A stretch of DNA of 64,000 nt. It comes from Narthecium ossifragum. Its lineage: Eukaryota > Streptophyta > Magnoliopsida > Dioscoreales > Nartheciaceae. The position numbers and the translations under genes are program-made. The stretch lies in assembly GCA_963920575.1 (NCBI GenBank), contig OY986971.1:11720779-11784778 (forward strand). The letters run 5' to 3'. Positions 11,425 to 23,180 of this stretch are shown here, one piece after another. The stretch's first letter is position 1. Every line of letters begins with the position of its first letter. The notes below the pieces were generated by a model. The model was given only the letters and a program-made list of their open reading frames with translations, searched no databases and was not told the DNA's origin.

Positions 11425-11642
11425 GTTCCCTTTATCTTCAATGATGCATGTTTGACTGCTTTCAAGGTCATTCATGATTTATTGTCTACCGCACCTATAG
11501 TTCATGCACCTGATTATTCCTTACCTTTTGAAAGTTCTCTTTATCTTCAATGATGCATGTTTGACTGCTTTCAAGACCATTCGTGATTTATTATCTACCG
11601 CACCTATAGTTCATGTACTTGATTATTCCTTACCTTTTGAAC
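11425..11642 (+). repeat. 109-bp tandem duplication in the RT/RNase H linker
   Basis: The block starting 'gttccctttatcttcaatga' at 11425 is repeated from 11534 with a few substitutions. The period of 109 bp is not a multiple of three, so the duplication shifts the frame. Both copies encode the 'FNDACLTAF' segment. Confidence 0.9.
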
Positions 11643-12234
11643 TAATGTGCGATGCCTCTGATTCTGCCAAAGGAGTTGTGTTAGGACAGTGAGTTAATAA
11701 AATCCCACATGTGATTTATTATGCTAGTAAAACCCTCTCTGAATCCCATTGGAATTATACAACTATCGAGAAGGAATTATTAGAAGTAATATTTGCATTG
11801 GAGAAGTTCCGTTCCTATCTCCTAGGTTCTAAAATCCTTATTTATATTGATCATGCCGCTCTTAGATATCTTTTAGCTAAAAAGGATGCCAAACCTAGAT
11901 TCATTTGATCAATCTTGCTTTTGCAAGAATTTGATCTTGAAAATAGGGATAAGAAAGGTTCAGAAAATGTTATTGCGGATCATATTTCTCGCCTTCCTTT
12001 GGAACATATTCTTGATAACACTTCTGTTGATACGTCTTTTCTAGACAAGCATCTCTTTCAGGTGACTCGCCTTTCACAGCCTTGGTATGCACATATAGTT
12101 AATTATCTTGATTTCGGCAAGCTCCCTGGCTCTTGGTCTAACAATGCTAAAGATAGATTTTTTCTCAGATCAAATATTACATATGGAAAAACCCTGAGTT
12201 ATTTAAGCATTGCTCTGATCAAGTTATCCGTAGG
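11643..12234 (+). pseudogene. Athila RNase H and start of integrase
   Basis: The translation has 'MCDASDSAKGVVLGQ', '[20 protein letters not shown]', '[15 protein letters not shown]' and '[17 protein letters not shown]', the gypsy RNase H block. 'GSENVIADHISRLP' and the lead-in to the integrase zinc finger follow. Stops lie near 11691 and 11908. The reading is cut after the 'IRRC' codons by a solo LTR at 12235. Confidence 0.88.
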
Positions 12235-13564
12235 TGTCGCGCCCCGACCCGCGTAGGCCCAACCGGGCCGGGCGACGCGAAGCGGAACCTAACCTACTGC
12301 GGAAATTTTGGCGAGGTTTCCCTCTAATCGTAGTGGTTAGCCTAGCAGTTCTTAAACATCCTGTATTAACATACAATCATTCACAAACTCAAGACTGAAA
12401 CTGATATATAATATAAAACCTCAGAACAGGAAAATTATACATTTATCACTCCCGTAGGAGACTATCTATAACAAAAGGGGTACGACTGGATCACTGCTCC
12501 TCAAGCACCGCCAGACGCCGCCACGTCACCAAATACCGGCCCGGTAGGGGCGACCGAAGAAGAGCTAGCGTCAGCACCTGCAAAACGCAGCCCGGGTAGG
12601 AGTGAGTACTAAGCTCAGTAGGGACACTACACTACGACACTCACAAGGGAGGGAACACAATAGTGTCGTCCCCCAAGCCTATCCTAGGTTTATAGAAGGG
12701 TCCCATAACCCTACCGGAAGTCCATGAACGCAGGCCCAAAATACTACATACTCTCAACAGGACACAGAACACTGTTTGGTGGGCCAGGACACCACTGGAC
12801 AGGCACTCCTCCTCCCAAGAGTTTAAGGACACCGGACTCCGGCTACACTTCGGATACGACATTGGAGACGACACGACCTCTAAGCCTCAAACAATATGTA
12901 TTCAGGTCAAACTAACCCTATCATCGAAAACGACTGAATACTACAATTCGAAACCTGGACCAAGCTACCCGCAACGGTCCTAGAGCTAGATCCGGACTAC
13001 CCGAAAGCCCCGGATCAGCAACGCCCTACACAAATGCAACTAATGCACAACACAATGCATGATATGCACATACGCAGGGTAAAACAGTTAAACATGCAAC
13101 AGTATGTGATGATACAAATAACAAGGTCTGGGCACGGCATCCTGCCGGCCCGGGGTGGTGAACAGGTAAATAAGGTCTAAGGAGCTGCTACAGTGGTACC
13201 ACCACCAACTGCCAGCAGTCCACCACAACACCTGCATCGGGAAGCAGCCCCGCAAACAACAGCTCACAGATATAACAGATAAAGCCCTCGGCGCACGCCG
13301 GCATGCGAGGCTAAGGAAAGCTGTAGGACTACCCGCCCGTTTATTCTAAACATCCCGGGAGTCATCACTCCCCCGGTTCACCATTGCCCTATTATAGGGC
13401 TAACATGCTTAAACATATGTACAAGGTATAAAGCGGTAAGAAAAAACCGACATGCCAAGCCTCGCGGGCAAAAGCCATGAAAAATCCTCTCTGCTGCTAA
13501 AGGATCAATCTTTTCCTAAGAAAAGATGGATCTCTTAAGTAACAGTGAGCTTCCCTCACTGTCG

Positions 13565-14290
13565 AGCCAAAGAAGATCGATCCTTCCTCCCAGGAAGATC
13601 GATCTTTCTCGAGACAGAGGGTACCCTTCTTGTCGCGCCAAGAAAGATCGATCCTTCCTCTCAGGAAGATCGATCCTTCTTGCGACGAAGGGTAATCATG
13701 CTACCCAAGACCCAAGATCGATCTTCTCCAAGCAGAGGATTGATCCTTCATCGGGCGTAGCATGACCAACCCAAAGGGATCGATCCTTCCTCTAGAAGGA
13801 TCGATCCGGATGGGTTCTCCGGCGCACTTCCGGCGAGGAATACCGCCGGAAGATACATCTAAACTTAACCAAACTCTGGGATCTGATAGATCAAGATCCC
13901 ACGAGTCCAAAACCGGTGAAAACTCAACAAACAAACATGTATATAGAGAGATCTAAGCATAAGAACACAAACAAACTGGAAAAACCAAAAACCCGGAAAG
14001 ATTGTAGGTAGGAATCCCTACCTAAGCAAGAGCAGCTTAAATCCAAGCAGCTAGGCCTTGGATCGTCCTCAAACGCCTTCAAAAATCGTAAGATATGAGC
14101 TCAGATCTCCAGATTTCAAAAGGATTCAAGGAAGAAAGTCTCGTCTGCTTTATAGGCAAACGAATCGACTTATGAATGATCGATCTTTTACTGGGGAAGG
14201 ATCGATCCTTCATGACTATCGCACCTTGACTTTTTGGCACAAGAAGATCGATCTCTTAGCTAGAGAAGATCGATCCTTTTTGTGTTGAAA
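13565..14290. repeat. Tandem paired-palindrome array (AGATCGATCT type) in the solo LTR
   Basis: About twelve AGATCGATC sites occur at 13565-13815 and 14175-14290. They sit in pairs 20-23 bp apart, each pair able to fold into a stem-loop (for example stem AGATCGATCC-TTCC against GGAAGATCGATCT near 13573-13606). Pairs repeat about every 70 bp. Confidence 0.8.
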
Positions 14291-14416
14291 GCTAAACTTA
14301 GGAAAGAACTCAAGCCTAAGTCCGGATCTTTCGATCCCGGGTCCCACTAACCGTTCTAACCAAACATTTCCACAAACACGGTCAGTGTGTGCACGTGCGG
14401 GTGTGAAACAAGCCAA

Positions 14417-14444
14417 CAAGGCACAATTTACCAAATTGCCCTTG
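14417..14444 (-). other. Conserved U3 stem-loop of the chromovirus-type LTR
   Basis: Arms CAAGGGCAATTT and AAATTGTGCCTTG are separated by GG on the minus strand. The same hairpin is present in four other LTR copies in this window. It lies about 45 bp from the LTR start. Confidence 0.7.
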
Positions 14445-14487
14445 CGGTCCACGACGAGCCACAAGAGTAGAGGGACGGGTCCTCACA

Positions 14488-14960
14488 GTAGGTGTGTGTC
14501 TGAATCAGAGGTTCATGATATTTTTACTTTTTGTCATACATATGCATGTCGTGGTCATTTTTCAGGGAAGAAAACCGCTGCAAAAGTCTTGCAGTGTGGT
14601 TTCTTTTGGCCTACGATTTTTAAGGATGCTCATAATTTTTGCCAATCATGTATTAGATGTCAGAAAACTGAAAATATCTCTCATAGGAATGAGATGCCTC
14701 AGATTCCGATTTTAGTTGCCGATATTTTTTATATTTGAGGTATAGATTTTATGGGACCCTTTCCACCTTCTTTTGGTTTTCAGTATATCCTGGTAGCAGT
14801 TGACTATGTTTATAAATGGGTAAAAGCTATAGCAACCAAATCAAATGAACATAAAGTTATGGTCAAATTCCTTCAAAGTAATATCTTTTCTCGATTTGGT
14901 TGTCCTCGAGCGATAATTAGTGATGGTGGTTCTCATTTTACTAATCAGCACTTTGTATCC
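14488..14960 (+). pseudogene. INT: Athila integrase, zinc finger and first half of core
   Basis: The translation resumes with 'HTYACRGHFSGKKTAAKVL' and 'CQSCIRCQ', an HHCC zinc finger, then 'IDFMGPFPPSFG', 'ILVAVDYVYKWVKAIA' (first catalytic Asp) and 'AIISDGGSHFTNQHF' (second Asp). An in-frame TGA occurs near 14738. The core is cut at 14961 by another solo LTR. Confidence 0.9.
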
Positions 14961-15851
14961 TGATGTGCTGTCGCAGGCACTCAAAAATAAAACCAATACC
15001 CGTTAAATTGAATGTAGTAGTGCGAGTACGAGTCGATCCCACGAAGAGTGTTTAGCCTAGTTTTGTGCTCAGTGAATAAAGATGGGGGGTTTTAAACGTG
15101 AGGAAAACAGTAAAGAAATAATCTAAAGCGAAGGAACAAGTTGAATCAAGAGAACAAACCTTGGTCTGAGTCAACATCCACCATCGGAATCCAATAACTG
15201 ATCATAGATGCAAGTATCAATCAATTTATACCATGAATATTCACCTTCCGAATTCAATTCGAAGCTCTCCTCGATCATAGTTAATTAGAAACAAGCGATC
15301 TAATCAACCCTAACTACTAGACAACCTAAGACAAGCGCTGTAGATTTAATCTAGTAGCAGCGTTACGAATAGGGAGATCGATGAAGCTAAACAACACAAG
15401 CACAAGCGGTTGCATTTAATCTAGTTGAATATTCTTTCTAAGATCTAACAAGATCTGATCAGCAGTAAATTATTAGACCCTAGTTGCTTCGCAGATTAGA
15501 GGGATCAAACAATTCCGGATTTGATATCAAACCTAGCGGTAGATCACCATGAATAATAAACTAATAGGCCTCCTAGCAATTAGACAAGGTAATCATGATG
15601 ATTTAATCTCAGAAGAACATCCAATACTCATGTATAAACTGAACAATAAAAATAAATTAGATCTCACAGTTTCATTGATTCCGAGGTTTCAGTCTCCTCG
15701 ACCAAGGATCAAGATTTAGCCACGCGGGGCCATCAAGAACAATCCTCCAAAAGATTTCATAAAGCAAAAGAAAACCTAGAAAAAATATAAAAGAGGAGAA
15801 AGAGTAGCCAAAAGTGTCCAAGAAATCCCCCTCAAACCCTAGAAAGAGTCC

Positions 15852-15859
15852 TATTTATA
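15852..15859 (-). promoter_or_regulatory. LTR TATA box
   Basis: TATAAATA on the minus strand within GGCTATAAATAGGAC. The same core is at 36100-36107 in the sister LTR and, on the plus strand, at 38545-38552. Confidence 0.65.
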
Positions 15860-15914
15860 GCCTCAATTGTATCCACCCTCGGATTAGATCACAATCGTTG
15901 ATTTTTGTTACTGG

Positions 15915-16340
15915 GAAAGTCCGATCGATCGGACCTTGGATGCTGGATCGATCGGTCTCATTAAAATCTTCAACTTCTATTCACGCCCGAGCCCGATCGA
16001 TCGGACTAAGGGAGTCGGATCGATCGATTTCGTAAAATTCCTTGGTCTCTGGCTCTTCCCGAGTTCGATCGATGGTCCGATCGATCGAACTATGTTCCTC
16101 TAAAAAGCATACGTTCTGTCACCCTTTAATTCCCAAGTCCGATCGATCGAATTATGAGTGTTGGATCGATCGGTTGAGTAAAAATCCACTGTTTTTGACT
16201 TTTTCCGAGTCCGATTGATCGGACCATTGGTGTCGGATCGATCGGACCCCATAGGAGCGATGGAGGGGTCGATCGGATGCATTATGGCTGAAAAACACAT
16301 GTTCTGTCACGTTTTTGCGTGGTCCGATCGATCGGACCTT
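15915..16340. repeat. Tandem paired-palindrome array (CCGATCGATCGG type)
   Basis: About eleven GATCGATC-core palindromes are arranged as pairs about 23 bp apart. The pair-bearing unit repeats about every 70-75 bp with spacer text like 'taaaaatccac' and 'tttttccgag'. Confidence 0.85.
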
Positions 16341-16687
16341 CGCTCGGATTTCCAGCTTATTTTCCTTTCTGCCATTCAGACTGCGCATCGGTACTGAAAT
16401 TGCCGTAACTTCCTCTAGGAAACTCGGAATCACAAACCGTAAAATTCTCCAGAATCTAGACTTCAAGAGATTTCCAACCATGTATGGCACATCCTCTGGT
16501 TCTTCATGAGCAGGTACAGATAAATCTTTAAAGTTGATCCATGCACTCTTTTCAGCTTCTTTTCGACTTAAGGACTTCCATTGCATCCTAAATCAAAATA
16601 TAAGAATAATGAGTGTATTTAGGAACTAAATAAGCACAGGAGACTAAGTATTAAGTGATAAAAATATAACATTATGCATTCTCATCA

Positions 16688-17455
16688 TATCCCTTCTAAG
16701 AAAGTAATCTATCACACATAAGGTAGCCACTCCCGACCATCCTCAAACTAGTGGTCAGGTAGAGCCCTCTAATAGGGAAATCAAGCGTATCTTAGAGAAA
16801 ACCGTTCGCATTGACTGCATAGATTGGGCCATAAAGCTAGACGATGCACTTTGGGCTTACAGGACAGCTTATAAAACACCTATTGGTATGTCCCCATATA
16901 GACTAGTTTTTGGTAAGCCTTGTCATTTACCTGTAGAATTAGAACATCTACCTATGTAGGCCATTAGAAAGCTTAATACTAATACCAATGCCGTCACATC
17001 ACATAGGAAACTTAGTTTATGTGAACTTAAAGAAATTCGTAATAAGGCATATTTGAATTCCAAAATTTATAAAGACAAAACAAAAGCTTTTCATGATAAA
17101 CATATTTCAAGGACTTTTTGTTGTTGGGCAAAAAGTCTGGCTTTTCAATGCTAAATTGCGCCTTTTCCCAGGTAAATTACGTTCTAGATGGTCCGGGCCT
17201 TTTATTATAAATAGAGTATTTACACATGGCACGGTAGAAATTCGAAATTCACACACAAATGAAATTTTCACTGTCAATGGGCATAGATTAAAACACTATG
17301 TAGAGGACATTGCTCATGGTGCTGTTATTGACTCCGTCGAACTGACGCACCCGTGCTATAACTACCCTTTTTATGAACGTCCAGCGAAAGACATAAAATT
17401 ACGCGCTTCCTGGGAGGCAACCCAGTTTTATGAGTTTTTTTTCTTAGCTTTTTAG
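16688..17455 (+). pseudogene. INT: Athila integrase, end of core and C-terminal domain
   Basis: After the solo LTR the core continues with the catalytic glutamate region ('[12 protein letters not shown]'), '[20 protein letters not shown]' and '[14 protein letters not shown]'. The C-terminal domain is '[20 protein letters not shown]', '[20 protein letters not shown]' and '[11 protein letters not shown]'. A TAG near 16956 and a frameshift near 17095 break it. Integrase inserts the cDNA; five-base staggered cuts fit the duplications seen here. Confidence 0.9.
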
Positions 17456-19148
17456 AATTTTCATTAATTTTTAGGATTTTTCTCTGATTTTTCAGATTTT
17501 TCCTTTATTTTCTTATAATAATAATAATCATAATATCTAGAAAAATAGAAATTCCTAGCTGATGGTCGACCGGCGCATCGTCCACCAGGTCGACCGTGAG
17601 CCTCTGTCACGAAAAAGGCTTTTCAAGGTCGATGTGGCGATCGACAGTCGCATCCTCGAACAAAACCCGCTTCCACGGTTGATAGGGCAATCGACCATCA
17701 GCTGATTTTCTCACGAAAACCCGTTCCCACGTTCGATCAGACCATCAGTTTCTTCCTCCCTTTTCATCGATCGTCGCCCGTCGCCACCTCTCCGGCCATC
17801 CCCGTCCCTCCAAACCAACACCTACATCACCGCTATCTTCTCCTCTACCTCCTCATGACCACGTCTTCCCTTAAAATCACCTCCTCCAACGCCAGTGAGC
17901 CTCCCATGTTTCATCCACCATCTCCGATAACCTCTTCCACTGCCTCCCACCGCCCCTAGCCACCTCCAGCACCTTCCTCTGGCCATCACGACGCTTTTTC
18001 CACCCTCAAAACTCAAGCTTGCAGCTCGGATCGCCGGATTCCACTTCCGACGATCCTCCACCGTGCCGGCCATCTTCTATCCGCCTCCTGGAACTCCAAT
18101 TCTGCAATTACATCACATACGTGAGTTCCTTAGGCCTCCACGATCCTTCCTCGATCCTTGCCAACCTCGATTGAAGCTCCAACCCCCGGGTTCCAACTCC
18201 GGCCATCTTCCTCCGAGCCGTCCACCGCAATTCTGCCGCCTAGAGAGCACAACTCACGGATCATACCATGTAGATGGACTCCTTGGCCTTCCGCAACTCC
18301 ATCCCTACTGGTCCCGTCCTCCGGCGACGACGTTTCACCGTTGATCACCCGCCGGCAAGTTCTCAGCCGTCCAATTGCTGATGGACGAGATCCATGTGCT
18401 CTAGAGTTCTGATGTCCGATCGGACGGTGCAGATATTCAATCAGAATCATTCCCAGCTCTCTTAAGCTATCAATTCCATCGAAAGCCTCAACGGGTGTTC
18501 AACTCTTTATTTTTTTTCCATCCAGCTTTGAATCCGATTTCGTCGCGGGCTGCAGACTATGCAGGGAATGGACATTTTAGGGCTGATTAATTAATTTGGT
18601 ATCTGCTTGGATGAATGCTAGTACAGGAATGATATATCATGAAAATATAAAGGAGACTCTGTAAAAATTTTTATATCATTTTAATACCTTTTTCGACTTT
18701 AATTTGTTATGTTTGATCTTTTGGGAAAGGTATATATTTCTGTGGCAGAATATGGTTGAAGGGACGTACTTCTTCTATTATGGCGGGGCATAGCATAATT
18801 ATATATAGAGAGAGGAATTTCTGCCTTCATTATGGTTATCTCTATCCTTTATTCCTTGCTTTATTTTTATGACTTAGTGTAATTGGGGACAATTACATTT
18901 AAGTTGGGGGTTAGAATTCTGGGATATTAAATTCACTACTTATTTTATTAATTAGATATTATACATCTCTTGAAATATGTCAAAAGAATGAAATTATAAT
19001 AATTATTGATAAAGATGCATGTTTTAGAAATTTATCCTATGAATTATTCTGATACTTGTATACCATATAAGGGATAGTAAATTTTTTCTATGCATGATAT
19101 TGTTTCTATACTTTAACACCTTTAGCATGATTTAAGGATAACTTGACA
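17456..19148. other. Athila 3' region without an intact gene
   Basis: It starts with the 'tgggaggcaacccag' block that follows integrase in Athila. A second paired GGTCGACC palindrome cluster is at 17565-17730. GC-rich sequence at 17740-18480 has short overlapping frames on both strands with no recognisable domain; it could be a decayed env-like ORF, but I see no membrane or signal features. AT-rich sequence follows to the solo LTR. Confidence 0.55.
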
Positions 19149-22100
19149 TGTGAGGACCCGTTTCTCCGATCCGGTCCGACCGCGCTGGGTCGAGGGTTTG
19201 ATTTTGTGGTTTGGCTCGGTTGGCCTTGGTTTGCGATCGGTTGATCGTATCGTTGCTTTTGGACCCCAAGGGCAATTTGGTAAATTGCGCCTTGGCGGTC
19301 GGTTTCACACCCGCGTAGTGCACACACAACCTTGATTGATGTATATGATTGAATAGATCCAGTAGGAGCGTTCGTGATTGACAGATTCGGACGAGATTGC
19401 GAAGAGATATCGCAATTTGGGGTTTAGTCGGAATCGGTCCGATTAAACTGGCCAGATCAGGTCAGTTTAGCAACTTAAGTTGCTAAACCCCCTTCTCTCT
19501 CTCTCTCTTCCCTTTTCTTCTCCCCCATGCCCGACCTCTCTCTTGTTTTCTTTCTCCTTTCTTCTCCTCTGCTCACGATCGCGCCGGCCTTCTCTTTCTC
19601 CGTCGAGGCTCCTTCGATACCGTCGCCGGTCGCCGTCTCCCTCGAGCTCCCTCTCCTCAGATCCGGCCAGAGCTTCTCTCCCCCGAGCTCTCTCTCTCCC
19701 TAAAACCCTAGATCCAAGATCCTCTCCGCCGCTCTTCCCCGAGCCTTACCTCACCTCTCTCTACCTGCGGAACCCCTCTTCCTCTCAGATCCGACGCCCT
19801 CCCCCCTCTCTTTCTCTTCCCGTCGCGGGTGGTACTTGACGTCGGGTGGCTTCCGGCGGACTTCAGTGATTTCCAGCGGATCCACGGCAAGCTAGAGGCG
19901 GTGACGACGATGGAGGAGGTGGTCTTCAACCGGATTAAACTTGGATTGCATTTTCAAGTAGGGTTTTCTACCTGAATCTTTGATTCAGTCTTAGGTTAGG
20001 ATATTCCTGTGATTGTGGATTGTTTCCTTCATCGTATGCATGTTATTCATGCCTGATTGTTGATTGATTATGTTCCTTGCTTTGGGTTTGATCTGAGGGC
20101 TTCAATCGGATGAGATTTTAGTGATTCCTCACTAACTTGCTTTCCTAGGCTTAGATCTTACATGAACCTGGTTTAATCGATGATTGATGGGGTTTTAATG
20201 GGGTTTATCAAGCTATTCTCCCCGGATTTAGTCTTCATCCCCTGTTCTGTGAAATCAGCCGGATTCTTCTTGGATCTGGTGCTGTTCCGTGAGGAATCTC
20301 ACTTAGCTTTCAACATGAAAGTTGTAGGCCTTTGAGACTACTCTCCGATCCAACTAATTTCATGTTTTTCGGATTTTTCTACGATTTATAGTGAGTTTTT
20401 CAGTGATCTGCGACGAAATCAATCTTTGACAGATTGTTGGGTTTTTGGCAGCAAGATAGGGTTTTTATTGATCTATGTATTTCTATCTTCTCGTAGTAGA
20501 TTAGTAGAGATGTTAGGTATCATGTACTCTAATTCCATGGAAGTTTTGAAGGATTTATGCCGAGTTTGAAGCTTGTGTAGCCCTAGGTTTCAATGATGCA
20601 AATTGATATATTTTATGTGATGAATACTAGGAGCTTCTCGTAGGATGCTAGCAGGTGTTTTTCATATGGATTTCATGTGAATTTAATGTGGATTTCTCAA
20701 GAGAATAGGCTTGGGTTTTCTACTTACAAAAAAAAAATGATTTCTGGGATGAATTTCCTCGACTATTATCAATGTTATGTTAGTATTTCTTATCATGTTA
20801 TAGAAATGTGTGTTAGTGACTCGGATTATGTTAGTATATCTGAACGCCAAGTCTCATGCTAATGGATTGGGTTTTACTTATGGTTATGCCACGTGTATTC
20901 CTTCGTCGATTTCATGTACTTGGAAGTTTACCTCAAATTATAGCATGTTATCTATATGAATAGATATATATGTGTAGGCCCTATATGTGGCCTAGCTCTA
21001 TGTGTGGCTCGTGGTTGAACCAAGGGAGTCATGCCCCTTGGGTTGTGTAGATAATTGAATGGACCGAAGGTGTGCCCTAGTTGATGTATATTGTATCTGT
21101 GGTTGATTGTTGTAATTGTGTGGCTGGGGGTGTGCCCCTTTGTAGAAATTACGGTTGACGGCTGTGGATGTCGTCGTAATGCTAAAATTTGAATTGAGAT
21201 GTTTGTTTACGGCCTGTGTTGCCATTGTTGTGGTAGATAGACCTGTAACTGTTTTAGACCCCTTGCTATGTCTATCCTTTGGCAAGCTATAGGCTATGCC
21301 TAGCACTGTATGTTGTGATGTCATACTGTTGCATGCCTATATTTCTGTATTTCTGTGCGCGTGAGCATTGCATGCATTTGCTTGCATTAGAAGCATTAAG
21401 GCTAGGTGGTAGGCGATTGTTTCAATCGCCGATTTGGGATTCTCAGGTAGCCCGGATTTACCCCTAGGACCGTGGTTTGGGTAGTCGAGGATTAGGACGT
21501 GATTGTCATCAATGATTATATTTGATATCATTCGAGGATTATTAGGTAGTCGGTTTGGAATATTATATTGTTGTTGAGGAATAGAGGTCGTATTGTCTGT
21601 TTGTCTCAAGGGCCTAAGTGTGGATGTCGATGTCCATGACGTATGTCCCCGTACAAGGGGGTGGTGTACGGTGAGAGCTCCGGCGGTGAGTGCAGCGGTG
21701 ATGCACCGTCCTTGGGTCCGGGCTCGTGTTGGCCGTCCTCCTTGTTTCGCCGCTTGGGTGAGGGTAACCCTATTTAGGGGCCCATTCTGGATCGACGAGG
21801 TATGATACTTCCAGTGGCACCTTAGACTTGGGATGGAGGACAATACTGTTGTGGTTTCCCCTTCCCTGAGAGTGACGTAGAGTAGAACCTTACTGGGCAT
21901 TGTTGCTCACCCTACCTGGGCTGTATCGGCGATGCAGGTCGATGCAGTTCCTTCTTTCAGGTGATCTTCAAGAAGATGGCGCTATTTTCCGAGGTGATCG
22001 AGGACTTGGAGCTTCGAGGAGTTTCTTCTACAGTTAATTTACAGTTTTCATCCATGATGTACAAATTGATGTATAATCTGATGTATCCAAGAACAGAATT

Positions 22101-22377
22101 GTATGATTAATAATTCAGTTGTATTTGAGAAATGTTGTAATATATTTTAAGATACCCGTTGAGGAATTTAATGATGTTGAAGTTGTCAAATTGTAAAATG
22201 TACTAGTTTTTTGTGCTATAATTATAAAGGGGATTCTGTCGAAAAAAATTTTATGAACTTGAGGATTAATTGTGTAAATTCGAAGCAGTTATATACTTGT
22301 GCGTCAATTGATGACCTAAACAGGTTTAGGTGGCTCACGTTTCGATCTGGATGGGTTTTCTGGGTCGGGGTGTGACA
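19149..22377 (+). mobile_element. Solo chromovirus-type LTR, 3229 bp
   Basis: It runs TGTGAGGACCCG to GGGGTGTGACA and is flanked by a perfect duplication TGACA (19144-19148 and 22378-22382). No PBS or internal region follows. It has a CT-rich tract (19490-19700), an AG|GTAGGG-like site near 19960 and the U3 hairpin at 19267-19294. It is the longest complete copy of this family here. Confidence 0.95.
19267..19294 (+). other. Conserved U3 stem-loop of the chromovirus-type LTR
   Basis: Arms CAAGGGCAATTT and AAATTGCGCCTTG with a GGT loop. The block from here to 'cgcgtagtgcacacac' is the most conserved part of all five LTR copies. Confidence 0.7.
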
Positions 22378-23168
22378 TGACAGTATGTCTGAAATTGAAA
22401 AAAAAAGAAACAAAATTGGATTTTCAACTTAGTTACCGGACAGTATGTCTAACCAGCGTGGTGTTCGCGCAAAACAGTTGAAATCCCTAAAACATAATTA
22501 GTTATGATTTATAGCCTTCATGGTTTGAGCATTAGAGTCTGAAGAGTGTTCTACACTTAGTGCCCTAAAGTCGTCTGGTTTGGGAGTCACTGGCTTGAAG
22601 CTCGTTACATGGATCATGAAACAAGTTTAAGAGATCATGACATTGCACATGCCATGAAAGAAATAAAAAATAAAAACAGATATTACTATGTGATAAGTGG
22701 AAAATATGTACTTGGATAAGATTGTGATATTGAATAGTTGAAATGTTTAGATATAATTGATATTTTGAAGCATGTGAAACTCTATTCACACACATGAGTG
22801 TTAAAATTATTTTTAATCATGATTAAATTTGTTGAAGTGTTGGAAATTTGTTATGACATTTTTTGACTTACTATATTTTTATATGACTATGAGTTGAATG
22901 GTATATTTATGGATAATATTTCTATGTCATGCATTAGAGTTGATGAATATTATAATTGATTTCTGATGATATATTCAAGGGAATGTATAGATGTTTGTTG
23001 GTATCATCCCTGAAAACCCTCATGAGACTATACTCCTCCACTGGGGTAACCCAGGGTTTTAAAGTCTTGTTGTACATGCTAAGTGCAATCATGAGACCTA
23101 TGAAAGTGGCAAGTTAGATTTATTGCTTTCTTTTTTATCTTTTCTTTGCTCGAGGACTAGCATAGTGT
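22378..23168. other. Athila A 3' region after the solo LTR
   Basis: AT-rich, no supported gene. 'cagtatgtct' occurs at 22381 and 22441. It leads into the polypurine tract. Confidence 0.5.
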
Positions 23169-23180
23169 AAGTTTGGAGTG
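23169..23180 (+). other. Polypurine tract of Athila A
   Basis: AAGTTTGGAGTG directly precedes the 3' LTR; Athila elements have an AAGTTTGGGGTG-like tract here. It primes plus-strand synthesis. Confidence 0.8.

Larger units (their letters stand above)
12235..14487 (-). mobile_element. Solo chromovirus-type LTR, reverse orientation, in Athila integrase
   Basis: On the minus strand it starts TGTGAGGACCCG and ends GGGGCGCGACA, the termini of the long LTR family at 19149 and 55042. It is flanked by a perfect duplication GTAGG (12230-12234 and 14488-14492), and the integrase reading resumes on the far side. No internal region is present, so it is a solo LTR left by LTR-LTR recombination. Length 2253 bp. 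Confidence 0.95.
14961..16687 (-). mobile_element. Solo LTR of TGATG...CATCA type, reverse orientation, in integrase core
   Basis: Read on the minus strand it starts TGATGAGAATGCATAATG and ends GACAGCACATCA. It is flanked by a perfect 5-bp duplication TATCC (14956-14960 and 16688-16692). A near-identical copy is at 35210-36874. Length 1727 bp. The lineage is Ty3/gypsy-like by termini and target duplication but not assigned further. Confidence 0.93.

Noticed and set aside
16152..16586. 144-codon minus-strand frame in the solo LTR
   Set aside because: It runs through the palindrome array of a non-coding LTR and is not kept in the sister LTR at 35210.
17822..18450. GC-rich frames on both strands that could be an env-like Athila ORF
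   Set aside because: No signal peptide, membrane segment or conserved motif, and frames are short and overlapping; left as unassigned.
19106..19335. Recurring small frame starting like 'MCALRGCETDRQGAIYQI' on the minus strand (also at 54978-55229)
   Set aside because: It lies over the conserved U3 hairpin block of the LTR, is antisense to the element, and is broken in the other copies; conservation is better explained by the DNA block.
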